DNA of 64,000 nucleotides. Origin: Pectinophora gossypiella (lineage: Eukaryota > Arthropoda > Insecta > Lepidoptera > Gelechiidae). The notes below the pieces were generated by a model. It saw only the letters and a list, made by a program, of their open reading frames with translations. It searched no databases and was not told where the DNA came from. How positions within the stretch are numbered: position 1 is the first letter of the stretch; each line of letters opens with the position of its first letter. This document shows, one piece after another, positions 24,401-35,000 of this stretch. The stretch is taken from the NCBI RefSeq assembly GCF_024362695.1, contig NC_065420.1, forward strand, positions 11,075,420-11,139,419. The letters are read 5' to 3'. Made by a program: the position numbers and the translations under genes.

Positions 24401-24430
24401 GTTAGAGCTCAAATTAATTTCTTCCGACAT
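479..24430 (-). CDS. ATRX: ATRX/XNP-like SNF2 chromatin remodeller, 21 exons
   Basis: SNF2-family ATPase of the ATRX/XNP group, a nuclear chromatin remodeller linked to heterochromatin and histone H3.3. Exons in coding order (all minus): 24430-19050, 18971-18767, 18653-18369, 18190-18054, 17301-17161, 16075-15979, 15182-15087, 12868-12731, 12001-11861, 11544-11425, 10465-10439, 10153-9765, 9353-8998, 8720-8531, 7730-7560, 7365-7194, 6735-6614, 5555-5356, 5001-3869, 3232-2925, 2609-479. They sum to 11940 nt (3979 aa plus stop) with matching phases at every junction. Visible motifs: Walker A MGLGKT (lysine near residue 2197), the DEGH box (2326-2329) typical of ATRX rather than DEAH, LTGTPMQNN, STRAGSLGLNMVAANRV, and QSIFRVYRFGQ. 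The post-helicase HEHDSLL segment also resembles vertebrate ATRX. As I recall, fly XNP is about 1300 aa and human ATRX about 2500, so this protein is very long. No cysteine-rich ADD domain was seen. Family identity is secure; exact edges are hand-inferred. Confidence 0.93.
1221..1368 (-). repeat. Coding minisatellite, seven 21-bp units (TPAKSAP)
   Basis: Seven near-identical 21-bp units within the last ATRX exon encode TPAKSAP repeats rich in Ala, Pro and Lys. Units differ only at synonymous positions (gcagat versus gctgat), so the array is young. Both strands stay open across it, which explains the long plus-strand shadow frame here. Confidence 0.9.
1890..2105 (-). repeat. Coding minisatellite, about twelve PASAPF units
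   Basis: About twelve units of 18 bp in the last ATRX exon encode PASAPF, PASAPV or PASAPY. The DNA is GC-rich (gccgatgcggggaaggg type units) in an otherwise AT-rich locus. It probably forms a disordered Pro-Ala spacer. Confidence 0.88.
3685..3743 (+). repeat. Fragment of dispersed repeat (ATRX intron)
   Basis: The fragment starting gccaagtagttaatgtcatc and ending in an A-run is shared with 9501-9715, 59063-59120, 60780-60842 and 62694-62905. It is the tail of a short dispersed element. Confidence 0.6.
5863..6246. mobile_element. MITE-like inverted-repeat element, family A
   Basis: About 385 bp bounded by inverted ends of roughly 55 bp. The left begins aattttattttatgttaag and the right ends ttaaaataaaatt. 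Both contain the motif for cctgtcattttcttatccgc. There is no coding capacity. Relatives lie at 14781-14983, 36950-37046 (partial) and 40670-41212 (broken). It is intronic to ATRX. Confidence 0.75.
6250..6567 (-). mobile_element. tRNA-derived SINE-like element
   Basis: Read on the minus strand from 6567, a tRNA-like head has a TGGTCCAGTGGTTGAGC A-box-like segment and a GGGATCGAATCC B-box-like segment. A body shared with 15668-15900 follows (ccgggaccaacg...cttaacgtgcc). It lies in an ATRX intron. Internal Pol III boxes plus dispersed copies support a SINE rather than a working tRNA gene. Confidence 0.65.
7801..8107 (-). mobile_element. tRNA-derived SINE-like element, same family as 61385-61730
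   Basis: The minus-strand head at about 8107-8045 has tRNA-like boxes (tggtagcccag..., ...ttcgaatccc). The body contains aaaacatcgcgaggaaacc and ends near the tgtctgtctgatc region. A plus-strand relative at 61385-61730 and fragments near 28440-28600 and 13100-13200 share this order. It lies in an ATRX intron. Confidence 0.65.
9501..9715. mobile_element. Dispersed element of about 215 bp (ATRX intron)
   Basis: The segment from tttgtcgtgacttattgtag to gggtcgatagcgataaacgc is repeated in inverted orientation at 62694-62905 in RIC1. Shared blocks include ccggacaaatggggagcgct and cagttgggcgcaaacctcgg. No frame or tRNA-like head was recognised, so the class is unknown. Confidence 0.6.
9759..9764 (-). 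other. ATRX: GC splice donor (GC-AG intron) in the ATRX ATPase
   Basis: The exon ending at 9765 reads ...TCG AAC AG followed by GCAAGT, the classic strong context for a GC donor. Joining it to the next exon at 9353 restores an arginine codon and the family motif around YSNRFENP. The nearest GT alternative, five bases further on, would break the frame. Confidence 0.8.
10439..10465 (-). other. ATRX: 27-nt microexon of ATRX
   Basis: Nine codons (QRKLKKKLQ) between a TTTTGTTCTTTCAAG acceptor and a GTATCG donor, with phase 0 on both sides. It joins a segment ending GPVTDKIK to one starting VFELSKLKK, which matches the spacing of ATRX proteins between helicase motifs Ia and II. Skipping it would keep the frame. 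Confidence 0.75.
10619..10797 (+). mobile_element. tRNA-like sequence bounded by inverted repeats
   Basis: A tRNA-like core (A-box-like tggtgtaatggttaacacg, B-box-like gcgggttcaagtccc) is enclosed by inverted ends gaaaatttaaatcgaaaaaa and ttttttcgatttaaattttc. Related copies lie at 31141-31330 (plus) and 56105-56480 (minus), with a partial minus copy at 30248-30355. Inverted ends around a tRNA-like core are unusual for an ordinary SINE. Confidence 0.6.
11700..11812. repeat. Dispersed repeat fragment (relatives at 27767 and 39606)
   Basis: Contains ctactctgggcgccatccca and ccctaaaaagtagcatgg in inverse orientation to 27767-27897 and 39606-39745. It is a short non-coding element in an ATRX intron. 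Confidence 0.55.
12356..12595. repeat. Two SINE tails in tandem
   Basis: Two segments starting with a catcatcatcatcagccgta block (12356 and 12531) carry the cactgctgggc motif common to lepidopteran SINE tails. They lie in an ATRX intron. Confidence 0.5.
13691..13918. mobile_element. Palindromic MITE, family B, copy 1
   Basis: About 228 bp with long imperfect inverted arms running from cagggtgttagtgacattgt to gtgtcactaacaccc. It is a foldback element with no coding capacity. Other copies lie at 13951-14177, 28728-28947, 51064-51137 (deleted), and split across 41760-41778 and 50821-51031. Confidence 0.8.
13951..14177. mobile_element. Palindromic MITE, family B, copy 2
   Basis: Same family as the copy 33 bp to its left and in the same orientation. 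Ends are gggttgtaagtgacatcg and gatgtcactaacaccc. It contains the family core aagtggaattttt on one arm and aaaattccactt on the other. Confidence 0.8.
14781..14983. mobile_element. MITE family A, short copy
   Basis: Inverted ends aattttattttaagttatat and tataacttaaaataaaatt enclose a shorter core than the copy at 5863-6246. It includes the tcttttcggcggataagaa block. Confidence 0.75.
15668..15900. mobile_element. SINE-like fragment (ATRX intron)
   Basis: Shares ccgggaccaacggcttaacg and the gacaatcaggtgat block with 6250-6567 and begins with the ccactgctgggcacaggcct motif. The tRNA-like head is not clear. Confidence 0.5.
16832..16951. repeat. Perfect 31-bp inverted repeat (ATRX intron)
   Basis: Arms 16832-16862 and 16921-16951 are exact reverse complements over 31 bp (core ctgcagatatactggacccc), separated by 58 bp that include a (GGT)n run. 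The structure would form a strong hairpin in DNA or pre-mRNA. No matching element elsewhere in the window was noticed. Confidence 0.8.
19050..24430 (-). other. ATRX: Giant first coding exon of ATRX: charged N-terminus with AT-hooks
   Basis: A single open exon of 5381 nt (1793 codons plus two bases). The start ATG at 24430-24428 is the first in frame, and the exon ends at a GTGAGT donor. The protein is rich in Asp, Glu, Lys and Ser. Five AT-hook-like basic patches lie near residues 126-133, 160-167, 196-202, 220-228 and 267-277, the last containing RGRGRPRK, so minor-groove DNA binding is likely. Acidic runs (for example near DDDEDDADD) and Ser-Asp-Glu patches follow. No PHD/ADD-like cysteine cluster was seen. 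Long frames on the other strand are shadows of this exon. Confidence 0.85.
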
Positions 24431-26035
24431 TATGACGATTTACACTGAATTTAACACTCAAGTAAAATGTATACATCATAAGCACGCACGTTTAGAGAAA
24501 TCAGCACAGAACATAACATCAAATTGAAAATTTCCAACAAAATAGTGTGATTATTATTACTGAAGCTTCAATGCCTTCAATTCGCTTTTTTTTAATCTGT
24601 GTTGCTATATTGTAAAACCTTGTAGTCAGGCCTTTCTCACATCTCTTTCTTACATGAGTCGTCAACCATCTAAAGATTGAGATGGAAAACGTTCATTTCT
24701 GGCATAGATTTTGTTCATTTCTGGCTAGACTTTTCGAAGACTAGGCAGTATTTTTTACAACTTGAATACAAATAACTTTTGGTATATAATCAAAAATGTT
24801 CTTAATTATTTTCCTTGTGATAATCATCGATTCATTCCATAATATCTCAGTGGATTTTATTAAACTTTGTATGGTTTGCGTACAGCAGTCGAACGAAAAT
24901 GTAATATGCAGGTCTTTATTTTTATTTATCTTCCAATTGTAGCAATCCAATATTTTATTTAAATTTTTGTTTGTAGCAACTTATTTTTTTCGTTCGAAAA
25001 TGAATATCGCTCAATCTTTACAGCGCCATAATTATATATTGTTTTTGAGGATCGTAGCCTGGAAAGTCTCACATTATCTATGATATAAAGACAGAGCCCG
25101 AGCCGGGACTCGAACCCCATAGAGCAACACGGACCTGTTTTGCTCAAACCCGTGACACTACTATGTAAGTCACGTTGAAGTCATGCCATGCATTCCCCGA
25201 CGCTGTTTTGTATTGGTATTTTTTGTGGTTGGTTTCACAGCTAATATAAGAGATATATCAGCAAAGACCAATATAACAGGTACTCATTTATAGAAAATTG
25301 TACCTTAATGTAAATACATATTATATCAGGTACTTGGTTGGTTTCTTGGTTGGTTTGTATTCGTTCAAAAACTGCAGTTGACTGACTGACAGCCGTGACA
25401 ACGGACAACGAAAAAAAAAACAACGACTGACAGAAAATGTCAAAAAATAATTCGCTTGGTTGACGAATATTTTGGGCTTTTTTCGGCGGGAAACGGGAAC
25501 GGGACAGTTGCTTTCTTCATTGAGTAATCTAAATAATTAATACGAAGTGGTGTTTTGTGGTTAATGATCGCATTAAGTTAGTCAGAAGACATTCGCGAGT
25601 GTTATTATATTGGAGTATTCAATAAACAAAGTGTATCTGCCTATTTTCGCTTCGTGCTGGGAAGCCGCTTCATAACTCAAAAGTTTATGCGGACTTTTGA
25701 GTTAATTCGTTTGGGGTTCGGAGTAGGAGTCTACTCCGAGGGTGGGGGCTTAGGTTTCATCATCATCATCTTTCATCATTTCATTAATCATCAAGAAAAA
25801 AAATACGTCAGACATGGCTGTATGGGCATAGTTCCCTTTGCCTTACCCTTCGGGGAAAACCAAAACAAAAAAAAAAAAAATGACGAATATTTTGTGAATT
25901 TTTCATATATTTTCCAATTTCTTACATTTGAAATGGTATTTTTGGTGTATATTACGAACCACATAAATATTTACAATTGATTTCGATACTTAAATGGTGT
26001 CTAGTGATATAAACCTCTAATGAGTGCGTATCAAA
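24431..26035. promoter_or_regulatory. Gap between head-to-head ATRX and RIC1
   Basis: About 1.6 kb separates the two start codons, so the promoters and 5' UTRs of both genes should lie here. A tRNA-like repeat fragment is visible near 25075-25185, and a SINE-tail fragment with a cat-repeat near 25756-25870. The GC-richer stretch at about 25480-25560 could be close to the RIC1 start site. No TATA box was assigned with confidence, and whether the promoter is shared cannot be told. Confidence 0.45.
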
Positions 26036-29000
26036 ATGTACTTTCCAATAGGATGGCCAAAAGTTCTCAAAAATCTCGGTGCAGATAATCAAATTATAAA
26101 GCAGATTGTTTCTAATAGGGATAAAATACTATTCGCATCACTGAGTGATGATTGCTTGACAGTGTGGTTTTGTAAGGTAAGCAAAAACATGTTTTTGTAA
26201 GTACTAATGTTTGAGCTTTGTGTTTATTAAGAAATATTGTGCATACTGATTAATGCTGCGAAATGACTTTAATTTCATTTACCTTAATAAGACGTTCAGT
26301 GGTCCTATACGAAACACGATAGTAAATATAAATTATTCATTCTGTTTATTGAACATAGTCAGGTTTATGACCAGGTTGATCTACCAAGCCAAATGGATGA
26401 GGTTTATTTCGCTCATCGTCAGTGGAGGACTTTGAAATTCCTTTTAAAATCCTGTGGCTGGAAACGGGGTCTTCAAGAGGTTATGATATGGAAATTCCTC
26501 AAGACCTGTGATGAGAACATCTTTTAAAAATTATTATTATTTATTGGCATATTTGTCCATTACAGCCTACTGTGTCAATAGTTTACCACAAAAGGAGTGC
26601 TGAATCTCTGCAGAGGCTAGGAGTTAACGTTGGTGTAGAATGGAAACCAGACTCTTCTATGATATGCATCTCGGTATGTATGAAATCTATAAAACAATAG
26701 GGTATTTGACTGGGTCAAAGATAAATTATAAAATACTAATTTACAAACCAGTCTAAGATAATCAAAAATCAATCTCATTTTAATGTAGGACTTGTTTACG
26801 AATTTTATTTATGAATTAAGTAACAATGAGTACGACGTTTGTTCTCTTGTATTGATGATGTCACAGAACAGTATTTCCATACAAATTCCAAAGGAAAGTT
26901 TTGTTTTGATGTTTAGTTTTTTTTTTATCTAATTTTATCGAGCCTTGAGCCACTCTTGGTGGTTATGCCAGCCTCATAGTTTACAGCATTTAATGATGAT
27001 CAAATCATCACTTTACAAAAGAACACCATTACAGTACTACACCTGATGTTTAATAAAAAGTACCTCATTTGACTAGGTCATTCCTAAGTCCATGCATAGT
27101 AATGTTATCCCTTATAGCTTACTGTTGTAATCATCCAATTATCATAAGTTTACTGAAATGTAAAAAAAAACATGTATTAAGGTATACTAGATGCTGTTTG
27201 ATACATTAAACACAACTTGACTCAGGTTCTAAACCACTAAATTGAATTTTTTGAGTTGGTTTTAACATTTTGATCATTGATTATTGATATCATACTGTAT
27301 CTAGGATTTTTGCCCAGTTGAAAGGCAATATGACTAGGTTATTCCTTTGTCCTAATAGATAAATGTCCATGCATAGTAATGTTATCCCTTATAGCTTACT
27401 GTTGTAATCATCCAAGTATCATAAGTTTACTGAAATGTAAAAAAAAACATGTATTAAGGTATACTAGGTGGTGTTTGATAGATTAAACACAACTTGACTT
27501 AAGTTCTAAACCACTAAATTCAACTTTTTGAGTTGGTTTTAACATTTTGATCATAGATTATTGATATCATACTGTTTCCAGGATTTGTGCCCAGTTGAAA
27601 GGCAATAGGCTCACTCCCTCTTCTGGCTGTTGAGAAATAGGGTATACCCTATACACCTCTGTCTACCCCTTTGGGGATACATAATAATGCAGGCATAATG
27701 CTATGTTATGTAAACACAAAATTACTTTTGATATTAGTCTTAGTGCATTATCATCATTAATTTAAGAGCCACACTCTTGTTGGTGCAGCATTTCCATGCT
27801 ACTCTTTTAGGGAAAAATAGGGCAGTGGTTTCCCTCTTGCCTTCCGCCCCGCAGTACTCTGTCTGACGCAAGTGGGATGGCGCCCAGAGTAGCATTACTA
27901 CTATATTGCTGTAAATTAAAACCTCTTAAAAATATTTCATTAGGTGTTCTGTTTACTTATAGCCTTTAAAAATTCATTTAATTTGCATTTTTTTTAAGAT
28001 TGTTACTTAGCAATAAAACTGCATATTGTAATTCTTATATATTTTTTTATAAATCTATACTTCCTGTGTGTGCAAATAAGTGTTTATGTTATGTTATTTT
28101 ACAGACATCTGAAGGGCATTTGGTTCTGTACAATGTGGAAGCGCTAAGTGAACAGACCGCTTATCAACAATACGATCCGCCCACTGCTAGCCTGCGACGT
28201 GATTCCGCGGAACTCTTTGTAAAGGAAGTGATACCCTCTCTCAAAATAACTTTGGTATGTTGATAACTATAAAAAGGTTAAATTTTATGTAATGCTACAT
28301 TTGTTATCAGTTATAGCTAAGCATGTGTATCATTTAGTAATAACTTTATGGGTAATTTCTTATGGACATTTCTAGTATTTCTATAACGTGAAGTGTAAAT
28401 AATTAAATAAAGGAAATGTATACCGTGAAATGCATTTTTGAAGGTATGTGAGTGATCTGACCTGTATTGGGCTGGTTTTCCTTTCGCGGGTTGGATGGTC
28501 AGACAGACAGTAACTTCTGTAATAAACCGGACCTGTCAAATCATCAGGTTAGGTAAACGGACACTGAAAAACTGGATTATGCTAGGGAGATGATGATATA
28601 CTTTAACTCCAAGCGTTATTTTTAATAAACTCCATTAAGACAATTGTTCTTTAAAAAAAAAAACATATTGAAAGTTTAATACTTAAATAAATTTTCATAG
28701 AATACTTAAGAACGTGTATTTATATAAGGTGTTAGTGACATAGTAACAAATACTGAGGGGGATAATTCAGTCCGTGATTCTGAGTTCATATGAAGTGGAA
28801 TTTCCTGTCGGAAAATTCATGAAAATTTTAGTGTTTTTATTATTTTCAGTTCCATACTTTTTCGACGGAAAATTCCACTGGATATCATCTCAGAATCATG
28901 GTCTGAATCATTAGTCAAAGTTTTCGTTACGATGTCACTAACACCCTGTATTTTATATGTCTTTTAAATAGCTCTTTAATACTGTTCTTTTCCAGTTCAA

Positions 29001-32000
29001 AGAAGTTCTAGTATGGGACGGACAGATCACGCGTATGTGCTGCATATCGGGCACGGAGATTTTAGTGTGTACGACGCGTGCGCACCTACTGCGGTACCGG
29101 TGGGACGGCTCGCAGAACCGCGACTACTGCCTCGACCTCGGCCGTATACCCTTCTCTGTCAACCAGCAGGTTTCTAAAGGTAACATATAACATGTATACC
29201 TTTTTTATTACGCTAAGAGTGCTGGTCTATCTATCGTAAAAAAGGGTTGGCCACTGTAACAGAAAGTGCCATTACTTACCCATAGCATGCTGCCGTCATA
29301 TCGCGCGCGATACGACAAATGAGTCAATAAAATGGGTTAGGTGGTTGGAGCGGAAGAAGCGAAAGTGGAGTGTCAGGATTGTAGTAAATGGAATTCCGGC
29401 GTGGTCTCCGCCTACCCCAAAAGCGAAATAGGCGTGATCTTATTTATGTGTGTACCTAGATGTTGGTTTATTTCTCGCGTAGTCACTTGAGTTGACTCAT
29501 TTTTAATATCGCGTTCCTTGCTTTTTTTTTCATTTTTTTTTCATTAATCGTAAATCTAAATACATGGTTTAAATGATGCGGTTAAACCAATTAAATTAAA
29601 ATAATTATAAAATAAATTAAAATGAATTAAATAAATAGCGGTTAAATTAATTATGCGGTCAGTCTCGACACCCATTCAACTACACTATGTCAACACCATA
29701 CGAGCCTGCACCTGACAAGTATCAGTAAGTAGTGAAAAGGGCCCTGATTTATTTAATTAAGGACCTTGTATACCTGTTGTATTAAGTCTAATATTGGTAA
29801 CTTGATAAGTTATCGCGCAAGCATAGAGTAAGGAATTATACACACCAGCTTACCACACCAGGTTTACCTCACTCCCCCTCGAACATAGTTTTGACTTGAT
29901 CGTATGGCATACAGTTGCGCGTGCACGAAACGTCAATGCGTAATGTCTGTCTGTAAAATGAGGTTATTTGTATGAAGTATCCGGGGTGTGGAGCGAGGGA
30001 ACTAATTCACAACGTTTGCAATAATAATTAAGTTTTTTCTAATATTTTTTTTTTTATTATTTTCCAGCTGAACCCATTTTAGAGGACAACACTCATGTGA
30101 ACGACATAGAGTATTCTCCACTTGTGTGCGGTTTTGGAATTACATTAAACGATGGTAGAGCAGCTTACCTTACCGCGCCTAATCTCAAGTTCGACCCCAA
30201 TGTAAGTATATCAATTACAACTTGAAATTAGACTTTTGAAATTAATTTCTGAGTCGGACGCGATTTGAGCCCGCAGTTCTTGTCAAGCCGCGACTAACGT
30301 AATATTAGTACTCAATATTCTAGATAGATGGCGTCGGCGTCGGCTTAATGACGATACATACTGTTGACGACAGGTCGACATGGCAATCGGGGCATGAGGT
30401 GAGCCGCGGAGGCGGGGTCGCCCCGCACACCCGCACAGTCCCCGCGGCGTCTTAGTCTTAGTGTCGCACGAGTCCGTATCGACCGCGTTTATCGATTATA
30501 ATCTCGCTTACATAATTTATTGAATTAGAAATTAACATTAACACAAAAGAAAAACAATAGATTTAAAAGAAATCTAATCTAAATATTTATGGTCAATCAA
30601 AATTATAAATATAGCAAGTATATTTTACGTATACTTGCTAAGAAATTATTGAAAACTAAGAATAATATTTTAGAAATAAAATTAACGTTAGATGATTCAG
30701 ATGAATAAATATTAACTTAAATGAAAACGCGGTATTATTTTATTCACATTTTGTTACATACATAATAAAAATATATCGATATTGAAAACGTCACGTCACT
30801 AGAGAATTGCCATGTCGACCTGTCGTCTACAGTAGATTGTTTAACCGAATGACGAATAAGACCGAACTAAGATCGGTTGATATCGATAATGCCGGTCAAT
30901 TATTATTATTTTATCGATTTTATTCTATGACATTGTTTTTCTGTATTGTTTTGTAATGAATGACTTTTTTATTTGGAAATAATAATTGTTATATTCGTTA
31001 ATTTATTTTAGTTTAATAATTTAATATCTTCTTGTCATTATTATTTGCATATTATAATTTTCATAACTAAAAATGTTGACCCAATGCTAAGTGCTGACCA
31101 TTTGCAATTTTTAAGGCGAATAAATGAATTATGAATTATATTAGATCGAAAGAATTTCGCAATAACAGGAGGATGACCCGGTGGTGGAATGGTTAATGTA
31201 ATGGTTAACACGCTCGTCCGGGCTTGACAAAAACTGCGGGTTCAAGTCCCGTTCGACTCAGATATTTTTAACGATCTAAAATTTCTCTTTGTGAGTTTCC
31301 CTAAGCACTTGTAAGTGCTATAAAAACAAAAATCATTTAAAATTAAAATATAAATTATTTTGCAATGTTCATTTCTGGCCACCTATTATTGTATATTCTA
31401 TTTGTGATTTTTTTTATTATTGTTATGTTTTTATTATACTTTAAAATTGACCTTGTATGCTCAGATTCAGGTGGACACTGATTTGAGGGTAAGAAGTTGT
31501 GAAGAACTAGAGTTTGTGCTAAGGAATTGTGGTTTTATTTTACTGTTGTGCTAGCAAAGTTAAAGTGATAAATGATTGAAATCTAATGTAGACCAGGGGT
31601 AAAAAGGGCCTCATTGAAGCAATGCATCTTTAAAAGCAATATTGCTATTTGACATTTGGTGATTTACTTTTATATGCGCAAATGTCAAAGTCCAATATTA
31701 CTTTTTTTGATGACTTGCTTCAATGTAGCCTTTTTAGACCCTCGAGGAGCTTAGAGCTTTCATTACACAGAACGCAACAGCGGGATGACCCGTGTAGATA
31801 GAACATTACAGAAAATTATTTGAACAACTTCTTTATAAAAAAAATGACCAATGCGTTCCGTGTTACAAAGGCGTTACACCAAAAAAAACTTGTTACACAC
31901 TTGATGTAATTTGCTCTTTCTTCTTAATAAAAAATAAAAAGTTCTATTGCTATACCATAAAATTTACAATATTTTTTTATTTTTATTTCAGGCAGTGCAG

Positions 32001-35000
32001 GGTATTTGGGCGCAGGGGATCGACGACGCGACGTGCGCGAGAGTCAATCATAAGTTTCGACTAATTGCCATTGGCAGAAAAAAGTAAGTCTATGAAGAAT
32101 AATTATTGTAATGTTACGATTGTTCCAAAGGGTGTGTAATGTGTGCGTGCGTGCGTGCGTGCGTGCGCGCGTGCGTGCGTGTGTGTGTGTGTGTGAGAAT
32201 GAGATGATAATGATGACATAATTGCATTGCAGTTCTCAAGTGGACGTGTTCACGATAGACGAGGTGACGGGTGGGCTGGAGCTCTCCCACACCATGCTGC
32301 TCAGCTCCAAGGACTTCCCTGGCGACCCTGGCCCGGTCAAGTGCATGAGGTTTGTTCCTTGCGCTTCTACCACTCTGAACAATACCTCACGCACGCGTTC
32401 TAAGAGTCCGGTACTCCATACGCCCGAGATATGAAAAAGACATAAAAAAGTTTACGATAACGTCAATGTGTAGTGTCTGTGTAAAACGAGATGTTTTGTA
32501 TGAAGTGTCCGGGGTGTGACGTTGGTCTAACAGAAAGCCGTGTCGTGTGAAGTCGGCGTGGGTTGAAAATCAGTGTTGCCCTCTGGGTGAATTTTCACTG
32601 AACCCTGGCCTTTTTTGGTGAGCTGCGGCACCCATATACCTTTATGTTTTCCAACTAAGTAAATATTAATGTGTCTATATTTTAATGTTGTAAATGTATA
32701 TGTGTGTCTTAGGTTTTACATAAATAAACTTTTATTATTAAAGCTCGGTGAGGTGTGGTGGGTACTTAGTTCTTGTGACGGATGTACCTTTGAGTACTTT
32801 CTACCAGCTTATGTTATGTTATACACGTATTGTCAGATGGACGACAGACGGTCGCGCGGTGGCGGTGAGCTGGGAACGCGGCGGGGTGTCAGTGTGGAGC
32901 ACCTTCGGCGCGCTGCTCATGTGTTCCCTCGCCTGGGACTACGGGCTTAACCAGGACCTCAGCCGGCACAACCCACTAGTCGTCTCCAGCTTGGTTCGTA
33001 TAGCGTCTTGGCAACATCCAATTAAATTCAATTCTCAACTCTCAATTATTTATCCAACAGAATTTTCCTATTTTAATTGAGTATGTAGCGTGGTGCTCGG
33101 TGGCGCAGCGGTAAACGCGCTCGGTCTGCGATTGTTGAAGTTAAGCAACTTTCGCAAAGGACTATAGGATGAGTGACCAAAAAAAAGTTTTTATTACGAG
33201 CTCCTCCGTGCTACGGAAGGCACGTTAAGCCGTTGGTCCCGGCTACATTGGCAGTTGTTAATAACCATCAATCCGCACTAAGCCCGCGTGATGGTATAAG
33301 GCCCGTTCTCCCTATCCATCCATAGGGAAGGCCCGTGCCCCAGCAGTGGGGACGTTAATGGGCTGATGATGATGATGTAGCGTGGTGGAATATGCTTCAT
33401 ACACCCTCCGGTTTCTTAAGGGGAGGCCTGTGCACAGCAGTAGGACGTATACAGGCTGTTTATAATTTTTTTTATAAATAAAATTACTATTTTAATTTAT
33501 AATGCTTTTCGTATGATCGCGCGTCCATTACGTGCGTGTTATGAAACTAATTTCTGCACTATAATTTAATATACCGATGTCAACCCTGAAGTCGACGTTT
33601 CTTCACCATCAATCCTCCTCATTATCACACCAGCAACTGCTGCGTAGATACGGCAGTGTCTATTAGTCAAAACCCGTGATATTTCTCGCGGCTGCATCGT
33701 TATCAAACATGATGGCGCGTTTATCGTGCCGCTTGTGTATCCAGAAAATAGTTTTAAAACCCAGATAAATCAAATTCTTGTCTACTTCTTCCTGACGTTG
33801 ATGTTTATGTTACAGGAGTGGGCAACAGAAGGTTATCAGTTGTGGATGGTCAAAGTGGAGAGTGATACCAGTTCGAACATCATCCAGTTGGACTTTGTCA
33901 AGAGTCCGCTCAGCGTCAACCCTTGTATGGTAAGATAAACCGTCAAACAGTTCAGATTTGAAAAGTATGAATAATACACACATTATATACAGGGGATTTG
34001 AAGACCGAATGTCCTTAAAAACCAAATCCCATTGTTCAACTATTGTGTATCGAAATCTCAGCCTTAGTAAAAACTAAAAACGCCACATTGACGCAAAATC
34101 TAAAAAGTAAATGTCAAATTGCGATATTGCTTTTCAGAGGAACTGCTTCAATGTGGCCTTTTTAAACCTGTTATAGGTATTTGCGTAACTGCCTTGGCTA
34201 GGGTTTAAAAAGCACACAGTTCCACGCTGCACTGTACACGTGGTTATTTTTATCTCTAAATGTAATGTTTTATACAAATCTCGAGAAAACTATGCACTTA
34301 CAACATAACAAAGACATCTCTAACCTTTTAGAGCAACCAGAGGCATCTATACCTCCAAGCAGACGACAAACTCTACGTGAACTTAGAAGACAACCTGACT
34401 AGGCGAACAAAGATATCCATCATTGACTCTTCAGGCGAGAGTTACCAAGAGAACGGACTGGACCAGGCGGACAGGCAGTCAGAGCTGGACGGCAGCGCCA
34501 AGTATAGGGAGTTTGTGGACGATAACGAGTGTCGGAAGCAGTGGATAGTACTGCCGTTGCCAGCTACGTATATCGCTACTAACTGGCCTTTGAGAGTAAG
34601 TATTTTGCTACTGTAGAACATTGTTTTTGAGCGGGTTTTGTAATAGTTCCACCTTCTTAATACATATACCAGATCAGTGCCACACCTCAGGTCACTCCAT
34701 ACAAAAATCTCAATCCTACGGCTAAGTGAGAGTGAGATAGCACAGTCCATGCACTCTCTCCCGTCCGCCTTAGAGGCTTACGGCCATTTGAGACTAAAGT
34801 AAGACCCAGAAAGAGTGCGATCGGTGCATAAATCACCAGAAAACGCGCGTCAGTAAAAAAATCGAAAGGCTGAAAAACTCCCAATACTAAATTTCCAAAA
34901 TAATTACGATAATTTCTTGCTGGCTATAAAGTAGCCTGTTACCATCATATTATTATCATGATCAGATAATTTCATCTTAGGACAACGAGCCCCAGTAGTA

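Noticed and set aside
29341..29450. Possible coding remnant with a ggcgtgatc tail (also near 6806-6900)
   Set aside because: The two copies share a LINE-like 3' tail pattern but are too short and degraded to classify.
32139..32196. CRISPR-like or regulatory array
   Set aside because: It is a simple GTGC/GT microsatellite. No repeat-spacer architecture occurs anywhere in the window.
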